A stretch of 64,000 nt of DNA from Membranipora membranacea. Its lineage: Eukaryota > Bryozoa > Gymnolaemata > Cheilostomatida > Membraniporidae. The stretch spans positions 34,934,304-34,998,303 of the forward strand of contig OU612068.1 of NCBI GenBank assembly GCA_914767715.1, read 5' to 3'. The notes beneath the pieces are model-generated. The model was not told the origin of the DNA. It saw only the letters and a program-made list of their open reading frames with translations, and made no database searches. The translations under genes and the position numbers were made by a program. Shown here piece after piece: positions 22,046-34,100 of the stretch; positions within the stretch are counted from its first letter, which is position 1; every line of letters begins with the position of its first letter.

Positions 22046-22380
22046 TAAGGTCTGATGATACAGAGGATCAAGGTAGATACGCCTATGGGGACGGTTAATT
22101 ACACTTAGGTAGCTAATTTGTAGGCTTGAAGGGAACGTGGGTCGCCTAACACTGGTAGTCGCTTGTTTAAGTACTCAAAATCTACTACAGGTAGATGGAT
22201 GTGACTACCATCTAGTAGTCAAATCAAATGTGGTATTTCTGGTTTTTGTCTGATAATTCTTTAAGCTGTGGTCATGTACCTTATTATAGAAGGTGAAGGT
22301 CATCAGAATAAGTGACTACAACTCTCAATAGAAGGTCATGTACAAGATCTGATAGCTGAGTCTACCGATGAGAGAAACTT

Positions 22381-22626
22381 AGCAAGAATGTATGTCGGCT
22401 GGGCAGCTTACTTCTAATCTAAGCAAGAATGTATGTCGGCTGGGCAGCTTACTTCTAATCTAAGCAAGAATGTATGTCGGCTGGGTAGCTTACTTCTAAT
22501 CTAAGCAAGAATGTATGTCGGCTGGGCAGCTTACTTCTAATCTAAACAAGGATGTATGTCGGCTGGGCAGCTTACTTCTAATCTAAACAAGAATGTATGT
22601 CGGCTGGGCAGCTTACTTCTAATCTA
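22381..22626. repeat. 41-bp minisatellite, six copies
   Basis: The unit begins AGCAAGAATGTATGTCGGCT and continues GGGCAGCTTACTTCTAATCTA. Six head-to-tail copies differ at only a few positions (GGGT for GGGC in copy 3, AAC for AGC in copies 5 and 6). Confidence 0.95.
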
Positions 22627-23919
22627 AGTTGGTTTGTGACAAACTCTAAAATAGGATTAGGATGTAAAGCATGACTATTCCCTATCTTGGCAAGTAGCGG
22701 AAAGTCTTTTGCAATGAATTGTTATCTGATTTTGCAGCATTTTTATTATTTGCTGTTCGCTATTATCTCAACCCTTCAAGGTAGTGACAGAAAACCTTTT
22801 CTAATCCTCTTTTTTTTGGTCAATATGCTGTCAAAATAAAAAAAATGATAATATTTAAGCACTAACAGCTTTTGTTCACGTCATTCCACCAAGAAAGAAA
22901 ATTGCTCGAGATTTTTTAGTTGCTCTCTGCATCTGAACATTGCAAAATGTGAACCGTTAGTAATCAACAAAAATCTATTTAAAGTGGTTTTCTGGATGTT
23001 TGTATTATTGCAATTTATTAAAGCCTGTAGATAAGAAGCCACCTTTCAATATATTTCAGATAAGATCATTAATAAAATAATGAAAATTTATATAGTTCAA
23101 TAATGGAGCCTTGCTCGTATAGATTTGCTGTATCGGCGAGTCACCCCCCTAACCACTCTCTGGTTTGGGTGCTCTACTCCTTGTTATCAGTAAATACTAG
23201 CCGGACAGATGCAGCGGCCTTCTGGTAGAACCAACTTATTTTTGTATTTTCATTTTCCTGTGCTGTATTGAGCAAATGCCAAGCTTGGGGTTGAAATATT
23301 CCTCCACAATTACTTTCAATTTGAGCTAAAATTAAAGATGAAATATAGAATATGACGGTGCCAGAAAATTTCATTGTTTTATGCTCGGCAATGTATCAGT
23401 ATTACTACAGCACAAGTTTACGCAGGTAGTGGCCTTCCGAACTGGTTGATAACGGTATGCTATTACATGTCAGCGAAGTTTAATCTAGAGTATCACATTA
23501 CCTTAATGAACCAAAGATTCAGTAACTGCTAGAAAGCAAAATCCTTTCTCAAGCAACCCCCTGTAAAATAAGTATTTATTCGAGTGGTCAATAGCAAAAA
23601 AATTTACGAGGAATCTGTATCCAGATTTTGGTTCCAGGCATAATAGAATATGCTTGCTGCAAGGGGTACGACCACTTATACACTGTAACTGGCTCAGTAA
23701 CTTTTTTTAAATGACGACATGCTTCCTGATCTAAATAATAATCATTTAAATTATTCTGTTGATGCTTGATCATCAGTAGGTAAATCATCAAGCCATGACA
23801 GCTATAGTATTTAGGCATGGTTGTACAGGAAACAACCATGCCAGGCAACAGAAAGAGAAAAAGCATTGACCCATAAACCTAAACTAATTGACAGACATAA
23901 TATGGTGAAAGCTTTCAGG
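22627..23919. other. No gene recognised
   Basis: AT-rich DNA with short frames only, including an unremarkable 92-codon minus frame at 23588-23866. No splice-bounded exon or repeat is identified. Confidence 0.4.
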
Positions 23920-25770
23920 ACGTGCTACGTTTGCCGGTTAGTGTACCAGTCGGAGATGCCGATGTCGTCGGACCAGGAGCCGGGGATTGAGTGTTAACTG
24001 GCGACGGTGAGTTTGAGACGGTGCTTGGTATAGCAGTTAGCACTCGTCTACTTTTGCGTATCGTTCCAGTATCAGTAGTTATGATGTGAGACCTTCTGGG
24101 TAGGTTTTCAGTCTACTTTTGGTAGTTCCAGTATCAGTAGTTATGATGTGAGGCCTGCTGGGTAGGTTTTCAGTCTAGTTTTGGTAGTTCCAAACGTTTA
24201 TCATAGGATTATTTCTTGGTTTTGTACAAATGTTCTTTTCCCCTGATGATGGTGCGGTCTGGTGTATAGAGCTTGAGGGTACGTGGGTCCGCAAGAAGAT
24301 CAGTCCAGAGTAGTTATTAGTTTTATTAGTTATTATTATTAGTAGTAGTAGTATTACTATCTTGGCTGGAGAATATCATTATGTATAGGTGTGTTACGGT
24401 ACGAGAGTAAAGCCAGATACGGGTCAGAGGTTTTTTTACATCTTGTACACATCTCTCCGTTTCACCATTAGCTCGAGGGTACTGGGGAGAGCATTAGAAG
24501 CAGTAATCAGCCGCAAATTTTTTGTACTGTTGGCTGACATAACAAGGTCCGTTATCTGACATATTGGCTAAGATCAAAGTGTCACTGCCAATGGCTGATT
24601 AGTGTCTGTTTCAGTTTCTGGCAGCTTGCTGCACACTTACGATTAAGAGGTCCACCATGGCCTCACCTTTAGGATGCATACTAGTTTTCTAGGATGTATC
24701 ACGCTCTCAGTACGAGGGCTTAGGGGTTGATAATAGCTGTACTTGTCATGTCGGTCAATCGGGAGAATTCTATTTACCTAGAGTAATAATCTACTACGAT
24801 AAGGTAATCATCAGTTTAAAAGTGGAATAGGTCTGTAGCTACACATTGCTACGGTCTGTGAGATATCATAGTTGGTTAGAGAGGCTGGTGTTGATGGCAG
24901 GTTCGACAATCTTTTACCATCTCGGTTATGTCCTAGGATATCCCAGGCGGTGTTCACTTGCAGGAAGTCTGAGATAGTAGATATGACTGCAAATATTTCT
25001 CTTGAGAGTTGTTTATCCTCAGCATCTGGTTTAGATAGGAGTGGTCTGGAGAGTAGATCGGCGATATTGTTGCGTTTACCAGGTACATGTTCTACTGTGA
25101 GAGTATTTCAGTGTTCGGAGTCATTGTCTCTGGATTCTGGTTGACTTGAAGATTGGTACGAGGGGTTTGTGGTCTGTTTCGATAGTTTCACTGGTGTGTC
25201 CTAAACATCTCAAACTTTGAGCACGCCCACGCTGTTCCTAATGTTTCTACCTCGATAGTCAACCATCTTGATTCAGCATCTGTTTTACTTCTAGACTTAG
25301 GGAGATGATTCTGGGTGACCCACCTGTTTGAACCTGGAATAATGCAGTTCCTAGTCCCTGGTTTGAGGCATCGCTCATTATGATAATAGGTTTCTTTACA
25401 TCATACCATCCTAGACGTGGTGCTTTGAGAGTTCTGTCTTTATTTCCTCCATAGCTTGCATCGTACTTATGTTCCATGTCTAATTGTGGTTGAGTAAAAC
25501 TCTAAGTGGTTTAGATCAGAGTTACTAGAGAATTTACCTAGTTGGTTTACAGAACCAAGAAATGACTGTATCTCTCTTGACACAAGTAGGGGAGGGTAAC
25601 TCCAAAATGTCCTGTATACGGTTAGGGTCAGGGCCAGGGTGTATGCCTTGCTCTCTGATAATGTGGCCCAATATGACTTTTTCAGCACTAGTGGACGCAT
25701 ATCATCATGGTGATGTGGTCACTTTTTCAGGTAAGTGCCAGGATCGGTCTCGACAGAAAAATCCTTATTG
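23920..25770 (-). pseudogene. Degraded Ty3/gypsy-type LTR retrotransposon pol
   Basis: Minus-strand fragments in order. RT thumb region near 25560-25650 (EIQSFLGSVNQLGKFSS). RNase H near 25290-25420 (KPIIIMSDASNQGLGTALFQ, with the D of SDAS). Integrase core near 24500-24570 (MSDNGPCYVSQQYKKFAADY, then CSPQYPRANG). Integrase C-terminal region near 24230-24300 (WTDLLADPRTLKLYTPDRTI). Frames are broken by many stops and shifts. No LTR pair, gag or intact RT core was found, so it is an old partial copy. Described only; no reconstruction attempted. Confidence 0.7.
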
Positions 25771-25825
25771 AGCATCACCGATTTTTCGCATAACCAATTG
25801 GCTACACTGGGGGAATAGAAATGCT

Positions 25826-26240
25826 TTTTTAACTTTGATGATACAATGCGAAATTTTCAGCAACGATTTGAGACAGTTTGAATAAAAAAGGGCCAAATTT
25901 TACGCTTTTTTCCACTATATTGCGAAACCTTGGTGTTTTTCTGTTGGCATTTCCTGTTTGTACTATGCTTAATCAAAGCGGCTTCGTATGTGAGAATTTT
26001 CAAAATAAATTTGTCTGGCCTTAGTGCTGGACCTTTTGACAGCATGTTTGACGTTATTGATAAATAGCGCAAAATGTATATACCTTTGATGGTCGATGCT
26101 GATATTGATGCATTTGATATACTGCTGAAATTTGTGGTGTGTGTCATTTAAACAGCAACATAGCGGAAAAAAGCGAAAAATTTGGCCCTTTTTTCTTCGA
26201 ACTGTCTCAAAATTTCGCATTATATCATCGAAGTTAAAAG
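25826..26240. mobile_element. Foldback element with ~100-bp inverted arms
   Basis: The left arm (25829-25926) contains TTAACTTTGATGATACAATG then AAAAAAGGGCCAAATTTTAC. The right arm (26158-26240) is the inverse, with TTAACTTCGATGATATAATG and AAAAAAGGGCCAAATTTTTC. The arms diverge by small indels and the centre is unique. It abuts the gypsy remnant. Minus-strand ORFs across the arms (25857-26247) are by-products of the repeat. Confidence 0.8.
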
Positions 26241-28580
26241 ACCACACGCATTATGACGTGAAAAAGCCATTTTGGGCTCATCAAATATTATTTTCAACCT
26301 AAAATTAGGATGAACTATGTCTCTAAGAATGAATGTAACCTGTTTAGAACTTTCTAGCAATCAATGTAGCGCAGCCATCCACTTTGGTAAAAACAGCCTT
26401 TTCGGCCTCATTTCTCCGATAAAATGACGCAATGTCATCCAATCACGTTTTTGATGAGCTATTAGCGATCAGTAGCTCAGCAGCTTTCCAACAGTATATT
26501 AAATGTCCAAATCGGTCAACGCTGGTATCATAACCTTAAACACTGAGGATGTAGATTGAATACTATGCAGTTTATCAATGATAAGAAAGGGACTCCCCTA
26601 TCAGGGTTTTCCCAATCAATTGGAATTTCCATCATTATGAATGCAGCTAGGTATTCTCGCTTGTAAAATAGTGGAGCGCCGTAACCTGTTCGTCGATCTG
26701 AATACAAGAGGTGACATACAGTTCATGATGTGCATAGACTGCTAGTCTACAAGAACAGCAGCATAGCCGATCTGAATGTATCAGAGAGTGATGAGAACTA
26801 CCAAGCATGACCTCAATTGTGGGGTATTAGATATTCCACTACACAAAACAAATCCAGTACTACTGGATACCATTCAGGGCAGGGGCTTATCAAAGAATTC
26901 TTCTGTTTGTCATAACTTTGCGAAATATATTTTTATATGCTAGGTAAAAATATGGTTATTTGACACAAAAACTAAAGTAAGCTTACTTAAATTTACTATT
27001 TAAAATATATACAAAGGAAAATAAAAAATCTTCTTTGGCGTAATTGATGTGTCAGCACAAAATAGGGTGTTGCGTTTAGTTTTTTTGAATACAAGAAAAC
27101 ACCTCAGGTTTGATGGATTTATAGTCGAGCCTAGTCTGTGAGGCAAAAAATTCATCAAACACAGAAAAAACCACATATGTATATACAAGTACTGTGCACT
27201 GCGAGGTATATGTAGTGTTTGTAGATTACTGTGATGGTATCTGTAGTAAACGTAGAGAAACCATCTGAAAGTCAGATGTACGTACCGTGTAGTAAGTAAG
27301 ATGTACATACCATACAGTAAGTCACATGTACATACCCACTAGTAGGCAATATGGTCATACCGCATAATAAGTGATATGTATTCATATTGTTATGGTTGAG
27401 GTTGTAGTAGAGTATCTATCTGATCCGTAGATGATATAACAGTATTAGAAGTTATCTTATCTTCTATATAAGATCTGATATCTGCCTGATCTATAAGTAA
27501 ATACAAACATCATTCCGAGTTAGTTATGGGAGAAGTGTGTGACAATCAACCTGACACTTCATGTGGAATATTCCGGAGAATCAGAGGTTTCGGGACACCC
27601 TCTCTTCTACTGAGCAAAAATGGGCAGCCATAGCATGAAAAACACAAGACATTTTCACATGATATCCGTAAAAATATAATCCATTGACAAGGTAATGGTA
27701 TCTGGTTATCTTTTATGTCACAAAATGTTAAGAGAATGTTTATGTTAGAATGAGAGAAGTGTTATATACGAGCAGTTTTACGTTGTGCACAACATATAGT
27801 TTAGTCGGCACCTTGTGTTATATATGATAATTCAATCTCACAGACTAGATAACCTCTTACTTCCTTTCCTGTTTTATTACAAATGCTCAAAGGGTAAACT
27901 CAGGAGTCTTAAAATATTCTGACTGAAATTGTGGCATTTTCTATCTATTTCAAGCTGTTTTTTATCTTGATTCAATACAAGGATTGGATTGAAAGAAGGT
28001 TTACATAAGTTTTGAGGTATTAATTCATCACAATTAGAAACTTTTAAACAGTTTGCATAATGTACAACCTCTGCAATGTCCTGCCAAAGAAACGGCTTTT
28101 CCCATTGGAAACATGTTTATCAGATATGACATCTATACGTTTTCTATTTCCATTATATAGCTCTTAATCAGACTAAGGGAACCAGAGGGACCTTGTGTGC
28201 GCCAAATCTGCTATAAATTAAAGAGTTTAAAAATTTGTTTTAAGAGTTTCTGAGTTGATCATGGGGTAAATCCCGGGTTTATCTCCCCTGCAGAAAGCGG
28301 AAGCAAAGGAGGTACAATGCATGCACATCAAATAACGAGAGCTACCATCCAAAAATACCTTCTAATACTAGATCACTTGAAAATGGATAACTAAGCTTAC
28401 TGCTTCAACTACATACTATGAGCCTATGGTTGAGGGCAACTTCGAAATCAATTATCAATTTTTCAAAAAATTCTTAAAATTACAAAGAATTTCTAAGCAT
28501 ATTGAGAACCTCTGAGGTTGTGTAACTTTTTGAGCTCTTTAAAATGATATAATTATGGTGACCTTGCACATGTCATCTCT
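26241..28580. other. Intergenic DNA downstream of RECQL5
   Basis: No gene recognised. Short ACATACC/GTAAGTCA repeats occur around 27280-27370. A minus-strand ATTAAA at 28583-28588, about 115 bases past the proposed RECQL5 stop, could serve as its polyadenylation signal. Confidence 0.4.
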
Positions 28581-28701
28581 GCTTTAATATTGATGTTAAT
28601 AGATTACAGCTAGCAAAGCAGCAGGTAAGCTTACTCCAAATGTCCCGAGACTCAAGCTGGCTTAAGGTGAGGAGAGGCAAGATTATTTCTCTCGCATCCG
28701 A

Positions 28702-31140
28702 TTAGCTGATTAGCAAAATGATCTCAGATTTAAGCTGATGGACCTCAGTCTTAGATTTTGTCTTAGAAACAAAATGATCATCATCAGAAACTTAATTGAC
28801 AAATCATAAGTATATACAGGACCGAGCACATGCGTACTTACACTGACTATTCTCAACTATAAAGTGCGAGAATTTTTTTGCTATCGCTTTGAACACGTCC
28901 TGCAACAGATGAATGAGATGCACATGGATGTAGAAACGTGTAACAAGTGTATACAAAGATTTGGCACATGACTAAGTTGACGAGCGTAGTTGCATAGCAT
29001 GAACATTTAAAATTTGGGAAACAATTTTTAATTTCGAAGTTTTTTTGTTGGGTATCTACGTATGATATATCTACCATCTATCTACAATGCGATAATAGCA
29101 AACACACGCTAAGATTTTGAGATACATGCTTTCCTTGGCGTTTTTATAAGATGTGATGTTGAATTTAAGAAATTATCATACTTTAGAAGTAAACTGCTGG
29201 TTACGATAATACGGAGTCAGTATTTCCACTACTTTAGCTGATATAGTCTTCAATAGAGTAGATTTGCTATTATCTCCACTTGATTTCGGACTTTTTTTCT
29301 GAGTTATTTTTTTCTCAGTCTTAGACCTCTTGTTGGGATGGACATCAACAGAAAGGTACTCACCAACTCTTGGTCTCTTTAGTTTCTGAAAGTAAAAAAA
29401 TAATTCAGATAGGAATCAAGCTTCGAGTTGGGGATGGTTTGCTTCCTCATTACAGAGGCATCATCTCGTAGCTTACATCCTAATGAATGTGCTACATTAT
29501 GAAGTAACTCCGTCACTCTTTGACAATAGGTAGGTATACATTATCAGTAACTTGCTTACAGTTCATGTACATTCTACTCATATACAGTACCAGGATATCC
29601 ACATATTTAGTTTGGATCATTGAAAAGCCACCATACTAAAAAGATGGTGTAAGTCTCAAACCTGATACTCCTAAACTGACTTTAGATGGCACCGATATAT
29701 CGTTTTGTGAAAAGGTAAAATACCTTAGTGTAGAGATTGAAAACAGACTGGGATTCGAAGATTATGTGCATAAAATAACTGGAAAAGCAAGTCAAAGGAT
29801 GTATGTTGTAAAAGTTTTTTATGTATCTGAGTTCAAAGCCATTAGCTTCCATGCTGTTCAAAAGTTTTGTAGGTTCACTGTTAATGTATTCTCTGCCTGT
29901 TTTGCACACTAGCATATATGCTAAAGACAAGAAATTACTAAGAAAAGTTTTCAATAATGCCAAGAATTTAGAGCTTGACGTAGGTGACCTCGACACTATT
30001 GTTAAACAGAGAACTAAATCAATTATCATGTGCTGTTTTTCTGATGAAGATCATTTTATACACAATTTTCTTGAAAGTTGCCCTGCTGGCCGTCTTAGAC
30101 ATGTTATATATCGCAGCTCATGGGGCAAAGGCTGTTTTCTGAGACAAATGCGCATCATACTTAATGAGATTCTTTTAAAAAAAATCAAAGTTCCATACAC
30201 TAGTAGCAAGCTCTGATTATGACAAAGTATATGCATCCTTTTTTCACAACATTTAATGTTTGTGATAGCTAATAAATCAATCAATCAAGTCAGTCCCGTA
30301 TAACTGAATATAGAGGCTATTCGTGACACATATTACAACATAACTCACCTTCTCCTCCTCACTGAGATCATACAACCTTATATCCATCTTCTCAGCAAAG
30401 CGTATACTCTTCCTTTTAGTGCATAGCAAGGGATGACACGCTGCACGTATCTTCAATATACCATTACGTGTGCTGTCTGGTAGCATAGTCTCAGATTTTA
30501 TGTTGTGATCAGAGGACTCACTAGATGTGTGAGTCTCTCCACCTTCCGTAGTTTCTTCATACCAAGACTCTACACTTACCAACGCAAACTTCTTACAGGG
30601 GATCTTTGAATGTTCTGGCTCGTTGGATGTGGACATTGTGCTAACTGGCCGATATGATTGAGGTATATGATTGGTTAAGGATGTATAAGATTCTGGTTTG
30701 TGATTGGCTAAGAAGGCTCTAGATTGGTTGCTGAGAGACTTTTCCTCTGAGGGAGACTTGCTGATAGCATCTTCTGGTGTATTTTCTTCAGGAGGGTCTA
30801 AGTCTGTCTCATCTGGTTTATCAAATCCTATATTAGACTTAATCTAAAAGTAAAGAATTCCAGAGAAGGTTGAGAAGATAAACAGTTCATTTCAGATCAT
30901 TCTATTATGCTGAAAAAAGAAACAACTTTCCTCTAAAATGTAAATGAGCATAAAGTCAGGTAAATCTCGTGTAATTGGAAAGACCCAAAAAGACCTCACA
31001 ACACTTATAACACTTATATCTACCTGAAAATGTAAGCCAAACGAACCCTTCCCTTGGTCCCTCTAACAGGGGAGGTAGTTAGTTGGTCAAACGCCAACCT
31101 AGAATTACATCCAGCTAAAACCTTCAAAGAATGTATAAGG

Positions 31141-31174
<34 letters not shown>

Positions 31175-34100
31175 AGTCCTCCATATACAACTCAAACAAT
31201 GCATATAGGCGTTCTTCTCCATAATTATATTCAGATAGCCTACCTCTGAGCCAGTGGTAGAGATGAGAGTTGGCTCAATTTTACAGGGACTGACTTCTGG
31301 AGATTCTACAATTAAATAATAAATGCTTTATGTGACAACTAAGTAAAAACCAACACAGCTGAGATTTTAGTCAGTTATAAGGACTCTAACTATATATATA
31401 CTACTTTATATGGCAGGCAATACAACTAACTAACTAACAGAGCATCTACTCTTAAATAATAAATAACCTAGTGCCTAACCTGTGAGGTCCATAACCTGAC
31501 TGTGGTTAGAGCTGCTGGAGCTACAACGTGATTGGCTAGGATTAAGTGTGACATCATCACTATTTCCTGTATTACCTCCTCCTGACTCACGCTTCACATA
31601 AGAGAAGTAGTGTGTGACTTTTTCTGAAGGACTGAGTATTCTACTGGAAGTCTTCTTCGACATTTTAGATGAATTCTTCGGGGAGCTGATGTCATCTGAT
31701 TTTCTTTTAGCTGATATTGCTTGCTGCTCATTTGAGCTCTTCTGGTTACTGATACCAGTATCTTTAGTTTTGGAGTAGAGATTCTTAGCAGAGGGTAAGA
31801 CTGATGAGTATACTGCCTTGGCAGACTTAAATGTTTTGAATGGATTGTTCCTGACTTGAGATTTATCTTCAGGCAAAGCCTCCCCTTCCAGATAAGAGCT
31901 AGCCTTGGCAGCTAAGAACGAATTTTTTTTGTTTAGCAGGTCAGAAGCTGACTGGAATGCAGCGGTATACTTATTTAACAGGCTAACATGTTCATCCTCA
32001 GTCTCTGATGTGATTGGCTCGTCACATCTTGATAAGAAGGTCGGATTGGACGATGAATCTAGGTCATCTTGTTTGATTTCTTGATCTCCTAATGATGGAT
32101 AAAGTGTGTGTATCTCGGTGAGCTTCTTTATTTCTTTAACCTGAAAGTACCAGTCAAATAGTCAGCTCATGGGTTCACTACGGTAATTGATGTTGGCTGT
32201 GTACCATTACAGGGAATTTGGTGTAACAACACATAGAATTGAGGGCGGACATACATAAGGTACTCACACTTAATTGACTCTAACAATCAGAGTACACATC
32301 CTCATAGCGTTCTGCCAAAATCAGTCTGAGCAAATGCTTAAATAAAAAGACAGTACTTTGGTAGAATAAAACTGATGTGTATCCAAAGCTGTCACTTGTG
32401 TGATGATGTCATACTCAGCTCCATATTTACCTTCTTATGAGTAGTAAGTTTGTAGGCCTGAGCAGTCTTTACTGAGCTGAATACACCATACTCCGCATCT
32501 ATAGCCTGAATCATTGGCTTAAATTCTGACTCTGAGAGGTAAAAGTTCGCTGTACACTTCGTATAATTACTGACCAGTGCCTCTCGGATCAATTTGTAAC
32601 AGTGATCCCTTATCTACAGTCAGACATGGGAGATACAAATTGTGTCACTGAGTGATGGTTAATGATCATCAATAACTACCATAGATCAGTGAATAAAAGA
32701 TATAGTTAAGTTGAGCTAGTTTAGGGGTGCCTTCATGTCAGCTTTCACAAAGTCTATCTAACCAAGGTGGGAGTTCATGTAAAGCAATGAGGTTGAGTTA
32801 ATGCTAGCTAGCCATAAACTTTGCAATTTCAAGAATGTGCACAAAGGCAAACTTGTACTCTTGCAAAGACTCTACTCCTTCAGCATAACTGTATTGTTAA
32901 ATCAATGTTGATTTGTAGTGAAGAAATGTATGTGCACTTTGGAGTTATCTTGCCTATATGACATCTGTTCAATGAGAGAACAACTTTTGTTGGATAATTG
33001 TTTCATTGTGTATTACAGCGATTCTTGAGAAAATTGGATCACATGCAGATACATTTTAAAGTCATATGCATTTTATTTGTTTTAACAACCAATAATATAT
33101 CCTAAATGTAACACCCTTATTAAATCTGACATCAATCTAACTATCTCTCAATGAAAAATGAAAATAAAAGCAATCGGTTGTAGAAGGCTGGCAGACAGAA
33201 TGAGATGTACACAGTGAGATGCACCGACAGACAGTGATACACACAGATAGCACACTGGAATAGAATCTACACTATTATCTTGTGTACCTCTGATAGTTAG
33301 AGTTTTATTGTTTAAATTTAGTACAAGTACGTAACATGTACACGCCCCGAATAAGAAAAAATCAAACTCAGATGGTCACACCACATTCCATGTGATGGTA
33401 CTGGTGTTCTGTGAACTAATTCACTCCCTAACGATTAAAGATAGACATGTTATAGTTTATCACATGACCAGTGTGCACAGATATAAATTTACAGAGTGAG
33501 ACACACAGACAGACACTGATCAGGTGATCTACTTTTGCATGTATATCTCTGATCGATAGGGGGGGAATATTCACTTAGCATGAGTACCATCAATAGGAAT
33601 TTGGTGTGACGACCCGAGGTCAATTTTATCAATTAGAGGCGGGAACAGTACTCAAACTAAATTGACTCTATTGATCAGAGATACACGTGATAATAGTGTA
33701 AACTCGATGTGATCATGATACAGACATACAAAGTGAAACGCGCAGACACATAGGTGAGGTAGAGATGTATTTAGAGTTACAGACCTTGACAGTGAGGTTA
33801 GGTATTCTTTTACTCTGTATTTCTCTCAGAGGACAGTCTGGATCTAAAATCTCTTCTTCTGCCTACAAATCACATGAGAACACAATGTGTTACCTTCAAA
33901 CGCAGATCATCATGCTAAAGTGTAATTCTACACAGCAGAGCAATGTGAATCTGCAGGTATCACACATATATGTCTGCATATTAATTCTAGATGATTTTAT
34001 TACCCATGAATAAATGCGCAGTCTACTCCAGGTGCATGGAAGGGCCAAAAATACCGCAGGTATAAATGACACCTAACTTCAGTTGTTGTTTTGTATTAGG

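Noticed and set aside
25857-26247. Two ~95-codon minus ORFs
   Set aside because: They lie on the inverted arms of a foldback element and have no recognisable coding features.
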